Shown here piece by piece: positions 28,137 through 37,550 of a stretch of DNA of 64,000 bases. This DNA is from Alphaproteobacteria bacterium GM202ARS2 (GTDB taxonomy: Bacteria > Pseudomonadota > Alphaproteobacteria > GM7ARS4). The notes under the pieces are model-generated. The model saw only the letters and a program-made list of their open reading frames with translations, searched no databases and was not told where the DNA came from. Every line of letters starts with the position of its first letter. Position 1 is the first letter of the stretch. The position numbers and the translations under genes were made by a program. The stretch is taken from positions 43,969 through 107,968 of the forward strand of contig JACONH010000003.1 in the NCBI GenBank assembly GCA_014323835.1, in the 5' to 3' direction.

Positions 28137-28829
28137 ATGATCACCACCCGCCACACCGTTAAAGCTTACGATGCCGACCTTAAGGCTCTGTCTGACATTA
28201 CCCTGGATATGCTCAAACGCGCCTGTGCCATGCTCGCCATCAGCATCGACGCCCTCAATACCAAAAATGCCGAAAAAGCAAAAAGCGTCATACCCAAAGA
28301 TGACGCCGTCGATAAACTCGAAAGCAGCGGCGATAGCCTCGCCATTCGTATCATCGCTACACGACAACCCATGGGAGACGACCTACGCATGGTCATTTCC
28401 GCCATCAAAGTCAATAACGATATCGAAAGAATAGCCGACTACGCATCCAATATCGCAAAAAGAACCGGAAAACTCATCCATAACAACGCAACAGACGACC
28501 CCTGCATCGACCAGTGCACAAAAAATATTATCGCTATGGCAAAAGATGTCGAAGACGTCGGAACAAAAGTAACCCAACTCATCTCAAACCCCTCAAAAGA
28601 AAAAGCCACCGACGTCCACAAAAATGACGCCAACATCAACGCCCATTACGCCAACAACGTAACCGAAATCTCAAAGTGCATGCAAAAAAACGCTCAACAC
28701 GTCCAAGCCTGCACACACTTTATTTTCATCGCCAAAGAACTGGAACGCATCGGCGACCACTTCAAAAACATTGCCGAATCGATCTATTACCGCGTCGAAG
28801 GTGTCGAACTCAGCAAAAAAATCTCTTAA
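28137..28829 (+). CDS. phoU: PhoU, phosphate signalling regulator
   Basis: PhoU links the Pst transporter to the PhoR-PhoB two-component system and represses phosphate-starvation genes. From the ATG at 28137, 4 nt after the pstB stop, it has 230 residues. The two three-helix repeats show the metal-binding patterns NNDIERIADYASNIA (about 98–112) and AKELERIGDHFKNIAE (about 203–218). An earlier in-frame ATG at 28092 lies inside pstB and is less likely. It converges on the AmpG-like gene with a 4-nt overlap. Confidence 0.94.
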   Translation: MITTRHTVKAYDADLKALSDITLDMLKRACAMLAISIDALNTKNAEKAKSVIPKDDAVDKLESSGDSLAIRIIATRQPMGDDLRMVISAIKVNNDIERIADYASNIAKRTGKLIHNNATDDPCIDQCTKNIIAMAKDVEDVGTKVTQLISNPSKEKATDVHKNDANINAHYANNVTEISKCMQKNAQHVQACTHFIFIAKELERIGDHFKNIAESIYYRVEGVELSKKIS

Positions 28830-30097
28830 GTCTTTTTCGGGGTCGTGTCGTTGAGCCACGTAGCGAAAACACCCCGCAACAGATAGAGCATCACCAGCGA
28901 CGGCACTGCCACCGCGCTACTCATGATGAAGAAGGCGACCCACGTCATGTTGTCGGCAAACCATCCGCTCGAAGATGCCAGCACAGTGCGACCAAAAGCC
29001 ATAAACGAAGTCAACAAGGCAAAGTGAGTCGCCGCCCACGTGCGATGACACAACGCCGACAAAAAAGCCACAAAAGCGGCAGAGCCCATACCGCCGCTGA
29101 GGTTTTCTGCCGTGATTGTCACATAAAGCCACGTAATGTCCGCCCCCACAACCGCCTGCCAAGCAAAGAACAGGTTCGAAAGCATCTGCAAGATCCCACA
29201 AACCATCAGCCCGCGGTAGAGTCCCCACCGCACACAGAGGAGTCCGCCCAAAGCAATACCGCTCAAGGTTGCCAGCAAGCCATACAGTTTGCTCACCACC
29301 GCCACTTGCGATGCTTGAAAGCCAATAGCGTAATAAAACGGGTTCGCCATGACTCCCGCAACCGAGTCGGTCAGCTTATACAAGACAATAAAAACCAAAA
29401 GCCAGCCCCACAACGGCTTGCTGAAAAAAGCACGAAAAGGTGCACGCAACGTTGCCAAACCGCCCCTTGTCGCTGGGGGCGAATTATCAGGACGGGGAGC
29501 AAGCAACGCTGCCACCATACCCACAAGGATACAGGCTGCCATGACGCTATAGACTCCCTGCCACGTCATTGTCTCGGACAAGAACAACGCGCCCGCCCCT
29601 GAAGCCAAAAGGCCCATGCGGTAGCCCAGTTGCGTTGCCGACGAACCAAGGGCTTGTTCCTCTAAAGACAAAATCTCGATTCTGTAAGCATCCACAACAA
29701 TATCTTGGCAGGAAGACAAAAAAGCCACCAGCAAAGCAAACATCGCAAACAGATACGGGTCTCGCACCACATCGACAGAACCCAACAACACGAGGGCAAG
29801 AGCAAGGGCAGCTTGAACAATCAGCATCGACACACGGCGATAGCCAAGCCGAGAGACCCGCTGCGTCAAGCCGACAGCATCGAAGAGCGGCGCCCAGATA
29901 AACTTCAAGGCATAAGGCAGACCCACCAGCGTAAACAAACCGATAGTGGTCTTATCGACACCCACAGTTGCCAGTCGCCACGACAGAGTCGCCCCCACCA
30001 ACAACAGCGGTAGACCACTAGAAAAACCCATGAGGAAAATGACAAATAAACGTCTCGATAACAAGAGCCGCGTAAGAACAGGAAAAGAAAAGGGCAT
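28826..30097 (-). CDS. ampG: AmpG-like MFS permease (muropeptide uptake)
   Basis: The 423-residue protein has about 12 hydrophobic segments and begins with the AmpG pattern RRLFVIFLMGFSSGLPLLLVG, followed by GLFTLVGLPYALKFIWAPLFDA and SSCQDIVVDAYRIEIL. AmpG imports anhydro-muropeptides for cell wall recycling and influences beta-lactamase induction; no ampC or ampR is nearby. I chose the ATG at 30097 because upstream frame residues look non-coding. The kinase gene ends 20 nt before it in the same direction. Confidence 0.88.
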   Translation of the reverse strand: MPFSFPVLTRLLLSRRLFVIFLMGFSSGLPLLLVGATLSWRLATVGVDKTTIGLFTLVGLPYALKFIWAPLFDAVGLTQRVSRLGYRRVSMLIVQAALALALVLLGSVDVVRDPYLFAMFALLVAFLSSCQDIVVDAYRIEILSLEEQALGSSATQLGYRMGLLASGAGALFLSETMTWQGVYSVMAACILVGMVAALLAPRPDNSPPATRGGLATLRAPFRAFFSKPLWGWLLVFIVLYKLTDSVAGVMANPFYYAIGFQASQVAVVSKLYGLLATLSGIALGGLLCVRWGLYRGLMVCGILQMLSNLFFAWQAVVGADITWLYVTITAENLSGGMGSAAFVAFLSALCHRTWAATHFALLTSFMAFGRTVLASSSGWFADNMTWVAFFIMSSAVAVPSLVMLYLLRGVFATWLNDTTPKKT

Positions 30098-30117
30098 GAG
30101 ACTCGTCTGGGGACGTT

Positions 30118-31119
30118 TTACGCGATGATTTCCGCAAGGGAACGCTCGGGGCGCGCGCCAAAATGGCTGATGACTTCTGCCGCACACATAGCCCCATAGT
30201 TACCGCACATCGCCAAAGGCTTACCCTGTATCAAGCCATGTAAAAAGCCGGCGGCATACAAGTCCCCTGCCCCTGTGCTATCGACCACCTCCTTCCAGAC
30301 CACCGCATCGATGGCATGAGTGCTGCCGTCTTCTGCCAAGACGACAGAGCCTTTTTCGCTACGGGTTACCACTGAAAACGCCACCAATTCGCGCAACAGC
30401 TTGCCGCTTTTTTCTGCCTCGAAAGGTGCGGTATCCGATTCATCTATCAGGGCGACCGCCTCCGTTTCGTTGGCGAACACCACATCGCAGTGATTAGCAA
30501 CAAAGGCTTGCAGCTCAGCTTTGTTGGCTCGCACCAGCCCAGCATCCGATAACGAGAAAGCCACTCGTCCGCCATTCTCGTGCACGTGCGTTGCGGCTTG
30601 TTGCATCATCGCGGGCCCCTCTTTGGCACTCCAGAGATAGCCTTCGAGGAACACAAAGGAACAGGCACCCAACATCGCTTCATCTAAATCAGCCATGCCC
30701 ATGTGGATACTTGCCCCGAGAAACGTCTGCATACTGCGTTGCGAATCGGGCGTGACAAAAACGAGGCAGCGCGCCGTTGCCACACCGCCCACAAGAGGGG
30801 ACGTGCCATAAGCCACCTGACAGCTGTGCATATCATCTCGAAAGCGTTTGCCCAGTTCATCCTCAGCAACTTTACCGATGAAGCCGCAACGACTGCCCAA
30901 GTTAGCAAGCCCCACCATGCTGTTGGCGACCGACCCACCGCAAAGTTCTCTTTGCGGTGTAATGCTTTTGTATAGTGCCTTTGATACGTCTTCTTCCACA
31001 AGAACCATCCTGCCTTTGGGTATATCATGCTTGTGCAAGAAGGCATCGTCCGCCTCGATGAGAACATCGACGACGGCGTTGCCGATACCGACAACATCCC
31101 ATTTTTTTTGCTGTGTCAT
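30118..31119 (-). CDS. PfkB-family sugar/nucleoside kinase, probably adenosine kinase
   Basis: From the ATG at 31119, which overlaps the nth stop (ATGA), the protein has 333 residues. GGSVANSMVGLANLG near residue 60 and the PfkB catalytic signature DSTGAGDLYAAGFLHGL near 290 (catalytic Asp in GAGD) are clear. The overall pattern resembles the alphaproteobacterial adenosine-kinase-like branch. With AhcY elsewhere in the window producing adenosine, recycling of adenosine to AMP is plausible, but substrate cannot be proven from sequence alone. Confidence 0.85.
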   Translation of the reverse strand: MTQQKKWDVVGIGNAVVDVLIEADDAFLHKHDIPKGRMVLVEEDVSKALYKSITPQRELCGGSVANSMVGLANLGSRCGFIGKVAEDELGKRFRDDMHSCQVAYGTSPLVGGVATARCLVFVTPDSQRSMQTFLGASIHMGMADLDEAMLGACSFVFLEGYLWSAKEGPAMMQQAATHVHENGGRVAFSLSDAGLVRANKAELQAFVANHCDVVFANETEAVALIDESDTAPFEAEKSGKLLRELVAFSVVTRSEKGSVVLAEDGSTHAIDAVVWKEVVDSTGAGDLYAAGFLHGLIQGKPLAMCGNYGAMCAAEVISHFGARPERSLAEIIA

Positions 31120-31796
31120 GTTTTTATCCTGTTGTGTTCGTCCTGTTTGTTTTGCCATAAACATTCTTTCCGCACCAAGCACGCCCCGCACAACGGCTTT
31201 TGGGCTCGGCAGGTATAGCGTCCATGCAAGATAAGCCAGTGGTGGCAGCGTTGTTGCGCCCACGACGGCACGCAACGCTCCAAGCCCTTTTCCACTGCCA
31301 GCGGCGTTGTGCCCACGGCTAACCCCATACGGTTGGCGACTCGAAAGATATGCGTATCAACGGCTATGGTCGGTTTGCCAAAGAAAATGTTCAACACCAC
31401 ATTTGCCGTTTTGCGTCCCACCCCAGGCAAAGACTCGAGAGCAGCACGGCTATCCGGCACCCGTCCGTCATAGGCGTTAAGCAAAATACGGCTCAACGCC
31501 ATGATATGACGCGCTTTGGTATTAAACAAGCCAATGGTCTTAATGGCATCGCGCAAGCCGTCCTCGCCCAACGCCACCATCTTATCAGGAGAATCAACGG
31601 ACGTAAACAACGGGCGAGTCGCCTTATTAACGCCCTTGTCGGTTGCCTGTGCCGACAAAACAACCGCAACCAACAACGTATACGCATTGGTGTAGTGCAA
31701 CTCGCCGCGAGGAGACGGCTCAGCCGCCTCAAAAAGACGAAAAAGACGCTCGATAGCAGCTTTCGACAGAACTTTATGATGATGATTAACACTCAT
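31116..31796 (-). CDS. nth: Endonuclease III
   Basis: Nth removes oxidised pyrimidines and nicks the abasic site. The 226-residue protein has the helix-hairpin-helix LPGVGRKTANVVLN with the catalytic Lys, the catalytic Asp in VDTHIFRVANRMGL, and a C-terminal [4Fe-4S] ligand set CRAQKPLCGACLVRKEC with the classical C-x6-C-x2-C-x5-C spacing. It is the first gene of nth-kinase-ampG on the minus strand and diverges from the EamA transporter across 24 nt. Confidence 0.96.
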   Translation of the reverse strand: MSVNHHHKVLSKAAIERLFRLFEAAEPSPRGELHYTNAYTLLVAVVLSAQATDKGVNKATRPLFTSVDSPDKMVALGEDGLRDAIKTIGLFNTKARHIMALSRILLNAYDGRVPDSRAALESLPGVGRKTANVVLNIFFGKPTIAVDTHIFRVANRMGLAVGTTPLAVEKGLERCVPSWAQQRCHHWLILHGRYTCRAQKPLCGACLVRKECLWQNKQDEHNRIKT

Positions 31797-31820
31797 GACA
31801 ACATATCCTTAGGACCTATC

Positions 31821-32855
31821 ATGGCACAAAAATATACCTCCTACGACTTTTCTTTGCTGTTTAGCCTCTCTTTGGTGTGGTCTCTCTCCTTTATCTTTAT
31901 CAAGGTAGCGGTAGAGACCATGCCGCCGTTGGCTGTTGTTACGTTGCGGATGTTGATCGCCTGCGTGCTCTTTTTTGTCTATATGTCCGTTAAGACCATT
32001 GATTGGCGTTCGTGGCTTCCTTTGTGGCGGGTTGCTACCCCTGTTGCTTTGACGGGTTATGTTATTCCTTATATGCTGATTTCATGGAGCACCCAGCATG
32101 TCGAGAGCTATCTGCCTGCGGTCATGATTGGGCTTGTGCCGCTTTTAGCGATGCTTTTTGCCCATTTCTTTACGGACGATGAGCGTCTCAACTGGCAACG
32201 AGCCTTAGCGATTGTCTGTGGATTGGGCGGCATCTTCGCCTTCAAAATAGATCACGGCATGGAGATGGTCGATAACCACGATGGAGAAAGCCACATGGCG
32301 TTTGCTGTTCTGCCGCTGGCTGCCTTGTTCTTGTCGGTGGTCAGCTACGCTGCCAACATTGCCATGGGGCGACGCCTCAAGGGCTTGTCGCCCACTGCCG
32401 TGCAAGGCGTTGCCTCTTATATCGGACTTTTGATTATTCTGCCCTTCATGTTGATCTATGAATCTGATTTCTTCACCGACGGCATCCAGCACGTCTCCCT
32501 TGAGTCGTGGGCAGCGACCCTCGCCCTCGGCACGTTCGTTACAGTGCTGTCGAGTATTATGTTTTATGTGCTTATCGGTCGCAGCGGTATGATTTTTGCC
32601 AGCCTCGTAGACTACGTGATTCCGTTTTTTGGCGTCATCTTGGGCTATCTTATTTTGGATGAGACCATAAACGAAGGCACCTTCATTGCTCTGCCTTTAA
32701 TTATGGTGAGTTTTGCCATCATGTATACGCAAGCCCCCACGACCGCTCAGCACATAAACAAGAACGGGGGCAAACACACGGACAAAAAAGGGCACAAAAG
32801 CAAACAAAAGCAAAAGCCCCCCAAAACAGGGACAATCAGTTGTCAGGTGCGATGA
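31821..32855 (+). CDS. EamA/DMT-family transporter
   Basis: The 344-residue protein has ten predicted membrane segments arranged as two EamA repeats; the first begins SLSLVWSLSFIFIKVAVETMPP. Members export metabolites such as amino acids; the substrate here is unknown. A Lys-rich hydrophilic tail (about 30 residues) ends it. The longer open frame beginning at 31350 is antisense to nth, so I used the ATG at 31821. Its last 20 nt overlap a convergent lipoprotein gene. Confidence 0.88.
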   Translation: MAQKYTSYDFSLLFSLSLVWSLSFIFIKVAVETMPPLAVVTLRMLIACVLFFVYMSVKTIDWRSWLPLWRVATPVALTGYVIPYMLISWSTQHVESYLPAVMIGLVPLLAMLFAHFFTDDERLNWQRALAIVCGLGGIFAFKIDHGMEMVDNHDGESHMAFAVLPLAALFLSVVSYAANIAMGRRLKGLSPTAVQGVASYIGLLIILPFMLIYESDFFTDGIQHVSLESWAATLALGTFVTVLSSIMFYVLIGRSGMIFASLVDYVIPFFGVILGYLILDETINEGTFIALPLIMVSFAIMYTQAPTTAQHINKNGGKHTDKKGHKSKQKQKPPKTGTISCQVR

Positions 32856-33369
32856 TGACTTCGCCCGCCACCGGCACTTTGTCTTCTTTCGGGGCGAGCA
32901 CCTCATCTTCTCGTCCCGTCAACGTCAACAACTCAGACGTAAAAGCCAAGTAACCTTGTCGGGCTTTGTTCCACTCGAGGTCGGCTTCGAACACGGCACG
33001 GGGCGTATACGCCCCTTCATCAACGAGACGCACCGACTTAGACAAATGTGCCACTGTCTGCGTAAATTGCTCGTGCAAAGGACGCAGTGACTCGGCAGGA
33101 AGAGGCAAACGCCCTATAGATTCAGGTGCGCCCAACGAATCCATGAAATGGAAGACCATTTCTTCGCCGCGACGGAACAAGCCTTCGTCCAAAACGGTTT
33201 CATCGACGGCAAACCGCTCGAGCAGCTGGCCATGGACGACCATTGCCTCGCCCAGCAGACGATGCTTCTCTTTAATCAGCGCGTGATAGGCTGAAACCTC
33301 GTCATCGCTGGGGCCTCCACAGCCCGCCACCAAAAGAGCCACCACACAAGCACACAACCGTTTGACCAT
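32836..33369 (-). CDS. Unknown lipoprotein
   Basis: The 177-residue protein starts with a lipoprotein signal (MVKRLCACVVALLVAGCGG, lipid Cys at 17). The rest is mostly helical in character, with charged stretches such as AYHALIKEKHRLLGEAM and LSKSVRLVDEG, and no motif I recognise. I used the ATG at 33369 because the longer frame adds 12 residues without signal character. It faces the EamA gene tail to tail and diverges from the SRPBCC gene. Confidence 0.7.
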   Translation of the reverse strand: MVKRLCACVVALLVAGCGGPSDDEVSAYHALIKEKHRLLGEAMVVHGQLLERFAVDETVLDEGLFRRGEEMVFHFMDSLGAPESIGRLPLPAESLRPLHEQFTQTVAHLSKSVRLVDEGAYTPRAVFEADLEWNKARQGYLAFTSELLTLTGREDEVLAPKEDKVPVAGEVIIAPDN

Positions 33370-33505
33370 AAGAGCCTCCTGTTCGTTCGTCCCCGATACC
33401 CCCACCCCCCCACCTTAAAAGCTTTATTCTTGTGTTGCAATTGCTTTGCAAATACGTTTTACTTACACGTATGTTGTCCCGTCTTTTCAACTAAGGAGAA
33501 ATCCC
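33370..33505. promoter_or_regulatory. Divergent gap between lipoprotein and SRPBCC genes
   Basis: The 136-nt gap holds a C-rich run at 33399–33414, an inverted TTGCAA repeat around 33436–33451, and a clear AAGGAG ribosome site at 33493–33498 for the SRPBCC gene. A weak promoter, TTGCAA (33446–33451) and TATGTT (33470–33475), is possible. Confidence 0.4.
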
Positions 33506-33997
33506 ATGTCTGCTTTTATGCGGTTTTTTGTTGCCCCTGTTTTCCTTGCGACCTTACTCTTTTCTGCCCATACGTTGCATGCGGCATCTTTGAATGTTAC
33601 CCGCGATGTTGTCGTCAATGAAACCCCCGAAGAAGTCTGGCGGGTCATCGGCACATACAGCGATATGAGCTGGCACCCTGCGGTTCACTCGACACAAATG
33701 TCGGGCGCACGCACCCCAACCCGTATGCTGATTCTTGGCGATGGCTCTATCGTGCGAGAAGAACTCATCGATAATGTGGACGGACAATCTTTCACCTACA
33801 AGATTCTCTCGGGCCCCCTGCCTGTCGTTAACTACGTATCGACTGTGTCCGTTGAGAGTGTCGGACGTAACAAGTCTCGGGTTACATGGACATCGACTTT
33901 TGATCCGCCACCCAACGTCTCCAAGAGCGACTCCCAGAAAGCCATCATCGGAGTCTACGAGGCGGGGCTGGATAACCTCAAAAAAATGTTCAGATAG
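33506..33997 (+). CDS. Exported SRPBCC-fold protein
   Basis: The 163-residue protein has a Sec signal peptide (FLATLLFSAHTLHA, cleavage near residue 25) and then a START/Bet v1-like (polyketide cyclase/SRPBCC) domain: VNETPEEVWRVIGTYSDMSWHPAV, TRMLILGDGSIVREEL, and a C-terminal helix GVYEAGLDNLKKMF. Such domains hold hydrophobic ligands. AAGGAG sits 8 nt before the ATG. The role is unknown. It converges on moeA with an 8-nt overlap. Confidence 0.85.
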   Translation: MSAFMRFFVAPVFLATLLFSAHTLHAASLNVTRDVVVNETPEEVWRVIGTYSDMSWHPAVHSTQMSGARTPTRMLILGDGSIVREELIDNVDGQSFTYKILSGPLPVVNYVSTVSVESVGRNKSRVTWTSTFDPPPNVSKSDSQKAIIGVYEAGLDNLKKMFR

Positions 33998-35228
33998 AGC
34001 AGCCGAGCCTCATAACATCCACGTGACTGCCCTTCTTGGCGACAGGGGCATGGGCGGCACGGCGGATAAGCACATGACTGCTCGCCAAAGTCGCCAAAAG
34101 CGCGCTATCCTGTTCCGCCCATGCCCGCACCGCTCGACCTTGCTGCACCAGTTTCCCCCGCATATAGTGCTCCCGTTGCCCGTTGGCAGCAAGAGACTCC
34201 GCAAGAGGCAGCGACTGCCACACGTCCCGAGACGGCACACCCAAACAGCCATCCATAAGCGGACGCAAAAATAAACGAGCACACACCAATGCCGAGACCG
34301 CATTGCCCGGCAAACCCAAAATCGGCAGCCCGTCCTTCAAAGCCCCCGTCAAAGCCCCCATCAACGCTAATGTTGTCGGCTTGCCCGGCTTGACAGCAAC
34401 CCGATTAAAAATCAGACGTGCCTGATAGTCTTGTATCCACCGCGCCACAACATCATAAGCCCCCACCGACACGCCCCCTGTGGTCACAACACAATCGCAA
34501 TGTGCCTTGGCTTTCTGTAGCGTCGCATTAAGGGCGCGGGTGTCATCTTTAACCAGCCCCAAGTCATGGGCAACGCCCCCCTGTTGCTCGACAAAAGCCA
34601 ACAAAGCAGGCAACGTAGACGCAACAATCCGCCCAGAAGCAAGAGGCACACCCACAGGAGTCAACTCATCGCCCGTAGACAAAACACCAATGCGAGGCTT
34701 GGCAACAACCTTCAGGCGACTCTGATTCAACGATGCCAATAACCCAATATGACGGTCGTCTAAAACAACCGAATCCGCCAGAAGACGCTGCCCCTTGCGG
34801 TAGTCGCTCGCCTTCTGACGCACAAACGTCTCAGGCGCAAGGGCAACAGGACACATGACAGCGTCCCCCTTACACTCGGCATTTTCTTGTATAAGCACCG
34901 CATCAGCCCCTTTAGGCATAATAGCACCGGTATAAATACGCATCGCTTGTTCTTTTTTAATCGCCCTCGCGGCGGTATCGCCAGCTTTGCTTTCACCGAC
35001 AAGCGTGAGCGTCGTAGGCGGATGGTGCGTGTCTTGGCTCCGCACCGCATAGCCATCCATAGCGGAAACATCGTATCTGGGATTGTCGTGCGGCGCGCGC
35101 ACCGCCGTTGCCAGCACGCGTCCATACCCATCGGCTACGGCAACGGTGTCTGTCCGCTTGCGGGTGCGGGCATAAAGCGGACGTAACGCCTCGTGTGCCT
35201 GAGCCAAAGCGTCTTGCAGAGACAACAT
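33990..35228 (-). CDS. moeA: Molybdopterin molybdotransferase MoeA
   Basis: MoeA inserts molybdate into adenylated molybdopterin. The 412-residue protein shows YDVSAMDGYAV near residue 60, VLSTGDELTPVG near 185, VVTTGGVSVGAYDVV near 248 and GLPGNAVSALVCARLF near 306. I used the ATG at 35228, which overlaps the moaC stop; a GTG one codon earlier is also open. It is the last gene of trpG-trpD-trpC-moaC-moeA. In many relatives lexA follows moeA; here the next gene is the convergent SRPBCC gene. Confidence 0.95.
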   Translation of the reverse strand: MLSLQDALAQAHEALRPLYARTRKRTDTVAVADGYGRVLATAVRAPHDNPRYDVSAMDGYAVRSQDTHHPPTTLTLVGESKAGDTAARAIKKEQAMRIYTGAIMPKGADAVLIQENAECKGDAVMCPVALAPETFVRQKASDYRKGQRLLADSVVLDDRHIGLLASLNQSRLKVVAKPRIGVLSTGDELTPVGVPLASGRIVASTLPALLAFVEQQGGVAHDLGLVKDDTRALNATLQKAKAHCDCVVTTGGVSVGAYDVVARWIQDYQARLIFNRVAVKPGKPTTLALMGALTGALKDGLPILGLPGNAVSALVCARLFLRPLMDGCLGVPSRDVWQSLPLAESLAANGQREHYMRGKLVQQGRAVRAWAEQDSALLATLASSHVLIRRAAHAPVAKKGSHVDVMRLGCSI

Positions 35229-35731
35229 CACCGTAACGAGGGTTTTGCGCGTTGATAGTGTCCCGACTTACCGCCGCGTTTATCCAACAGCATAATGTCG
35301 CTGATAACCATCGTCTTATCCAGAGCCTTACACATATCATAGAGGGTCAAAGCCGCGACAGAAACGGCGGTGAGGGCTTCCATTTCTGCCCCGCTCCTTC
35401 CCCACAAGCCACACGTAGCAACGATGACAACCCGAGTCTTTTTCGTATCCACATCGAAGCGGATATCGACTTTCGACAGAGCGAGACGATGACACAGCGG
35501 TATCAGCTGGTCGGTCTGCTTTGCCGCGGCAATGCCCGCGATGCGTGCCGCCGCCCATACGTCACCTTTGTCGGTTGTGGCGGTATCCGCCAGACGCCGC
35601 AACAGCTCAGGGGTCATAGAAACAGACGCACAGGCGGTTGCTTCTCGCCACGTCTCTTCTTTGCGGTGAATGTCCACCATCTGGGCTTCGCCGCGCTCGT
35701 TGATATGGGAAAAAGAAGATTTTTTGCTCAT
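35228..35731 (-). CDS. moaC: Cyclic pyranopterin monophosphate synthase MoaC
   Basis: MoaC acts with MoaA in the first step of molybdenum cofactor synthesis. The 167-residue protein has LIPLCHRLALSKVDI near residue 76, MEALTAVSVAALTLYDMCKALDK near 115–137, and LLDKRGGKSG near the end, all family signatures. It overlaps trpC and moeA by 4 and 1 nt, respectively, so it is translated as part of the trp operon. Confidence 0.96.
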   Translation of the reverse strand: MSKKSSFSHINERGEAQMVDIHRKEETWREATACASVSMTPELLRRLADTATTDKGDVWAAARIAGIAAAKQTDQLIPLCHRLALSKVDIRFDVDTKKTRVVIVATCGLWGRSGAEMEALTAVSVAALTLYDMCKALDKTMVISDIMLLDKRGGKSGHYQRAKPSLR

Positions 35732-36525
35732 GACGGCACAGGCTTAACCAGCCTTTTAAGTTCATCGGCAGGGGCAGCATGACGCATCAAATGCTCTCCG
35801 ACCAAAAATGCCTGTGCACCATGCTTACGTAACTGGCATAAATCGCCATAGCGAGCAATACCGCTTTCGCTCACCAACACACACCCTTGTGGCACATGAC
35901 GAGCAAGACGTTCTGTCGTCTGTAAGTCCACCTCTAAAGTGCGTAAATTACGGTTGTTGATACCGAGTAATGTCGGGGCAAGAGCAAGGGCTTTGTCCAT
36001 GTCGGCTTCGTCATGCACTTCCACGAGCACGTCCATGTCCCAGTTGCGGGCGGCAGCATAGAGCTCTTGGGCTTGGCTCGGACTCAAGGCTGCCATAATC
36101 AAAAGAATGGCATCCGCACCATAAGCACGACTCTCGGCAACCTGCCACACGTCAAAGATAAAATCCTTGCGCAACACGGCAAGCCCGCAAGCCCCTTTTG
36201 CCTGTGCCATATCGTCAAGAGACCCCTGAAAAAAGTGTTCTTCGGTCAACACCGACAGACACGTAGCCCCTGCCCGTTCATAATCCCTTGCCAGTTGTCC
36301 CGATTCATAGCTGCGGTGCTGCTCGGTGCTGGGCGACGTCCGCTTCATCTCGGCAATAATGGCAAAGTCACCCTTCTGGGCACGCTGGCACAACGCAGCA
36401 CGAAAAGCTCTTGGGGGTGACGACTCAGCAATACGCGCCGCCCAGCCCTGTAGCGACATGTGTTTCTTGCCGTCCGCCACATCGTCTTTTTTGCGCGCCA
36501 TGATTGTGCCTAAGATACCGCTCAT
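35728..36525 (-). CDS. trpC: Indole-3-glycerol phosphate synthase
   Basis: TrpC closes the indole ring in tryptophan synthesis. The 265-residue protein shows IIAEMKRTSPS near residue 55 (usually KRASPS), VLRKDFIFDVWQVAESRAYGAD near 118, GINNRNLRTLEVDL near 188 and VSESGI near 217. The first ATG is at 36525, sharing one base with the trpD stop; a second at codon 9 is possible. No trpF fusion is present. Confidence 0.96.
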   Translation of the reverse strand: MSGILGTIMARKKDDVADGKKHMSLQGWAARIAESSPPRAFRAALCQRAQKGDFAIIAEMKRTSPSTEQHRSYESGQLARDYERAGATCLSVLTEEHFFQGSLDDMAQAKGACGLAVLRKDFIFDVWQVAESRAYGADAILLIMAALSPSQAQELYAAARNWDMDVLVEVHDEADMDKALALAPTLLGINNRNLRTLEVDLQTTERLARHVPQGCVLVSESGIARYGDLCQLRKHGAQAFLVGEHLMRHAAPADELKRLVKPVPS

Positions 36526-37550
36526 CAGGCTGTTCCTGCAAAGCGGGCAACGACAGCCGCCAAGTGCTTGGCAGCGCGTCCGTCATCGAGACACGCTTGT
36601 GCCATCGCCACACCCTGTTGCACGTTGGGAGCTTTGCCACTGATAACGAGGGCAGCAGCACTGTTCAGCACAACCGTATCCCGCAGTCCATCTTTTTTGC
36701 CTTGTAGAACCTCGTGTATCCGCTTGGCGTTATGGTGGGCATCGCCACCTTGTAGCTCTTGGGGCGGACAAGGCGACAAGCCCACCTCAGCCGCGTTGAT
36801 TGTCTCGCTCGTAAGGTTGGCACCATCCCAAACAAGCACATCATTAGGGGCATTCAACGACAGCTCATCGTTGCCGTCTCGACTATGGACGACCCATGCC
36901 CCTTTGACCTTCAGGCGCGCCAGACTCTGTGCCATCGGCCGCAACCACTTTTTGTCGGCAACACCCAACAAATGATAGTCCACCGCACAGGGATTCGCCA
37001 GGGGCCCCACAAGATTAAACAACGTGCGCACCTTGAGGGCTTGTCTCACGCTAGCTACGTGCTTCATGGCAGCATGGTGATACGGCGCGAACAAAAAAGC
37101 AAAGTTATGACTCTTTAGGCTTTTTTCTAGCACAGCCGTATCTGCGGTAAGCCTGATACCCAGAGCTTCTATGACGTCGGCAGAGCCACACTTTGAGCTT
37201 TGGGCGCGGTTGCCATGTTTGGCAACCGGCACACCACAGGCTGAGACCACCAGAGCAACGGCAGTGGAAATATTGACAGTGCCTTGTCCGTCCCCGCCCG
37301 TGCCACAGCTATCGAGGCTCCCTGCGGGGGCTTTGACCCTAAGGGCATGACGGCGCAGCACCCGAGCAGCACTGACTAACATCTCTTCGGTTTCGCCTCG
37401 CTCCCGCAGAGTCACCAAAAAAGCCCCCACTAAGATAGGGTCTGCCTTACCGGTCATCATGGCTTCGAAGGCACCTTCCCTATCATCGCCACTGAGGTTG
37501 TCCGCCACCAGACGTTGCCAATAGTAAGAAAAATCATGCACGTCCGTCAT
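36525..37550 (-). CDS. trpD: Anthranilate phosphoribosyltransferase
   Basis: TrpD attaches the phosphoribosyl group to anthranilate. The 341-residue protein has the PRPP-binding motif DSCGTGGDGQGTVNISTA near residue 80, AKHGNRAQSSKCGSADVIEALG near 110 and TLFNLVGPLANP near 176. It is separate from trpG, with a 4-nt overlap, as in Alphaproteobacteria generally. Confidence 0.96.
   Translation of the reverse strand: MTDVHDFSYYWQRLVADNLSGDDREGAFEAMMTGKADPILVGAFLVTLRERGETEEMLVSAARVLRRHALRVKAPAGSLDSCGTGGDGQGTVNISTAVALVVSACGVPVAKHGNRAQSSKCGSADVIEALGIRLTADTAVLEKSLKSHNFAFLFAPYHHAAMKHVASVRQALKVRTLFNLVGPLANPCAVDYHLLGVADKKWLRPMAQSLARLKVKGAWVVHSRDGNDELSLNAPNDVLVWDGANLTSETINAAEVGLSPCPPQELQGGDAHHNAKRIHEVLQGKKDGLRDTVVLNSAAALVISGKAPNVQQGVAMAQACLDDGRAAKHLAAVVARFAGTA

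Noticed and set aside
28676..29602. Open frame of 308 codons on the plus strand
   Set aside because: It runs antisense to the AmpG-like gene with low-complexity Arg/His/Gln sequence; a shadow.
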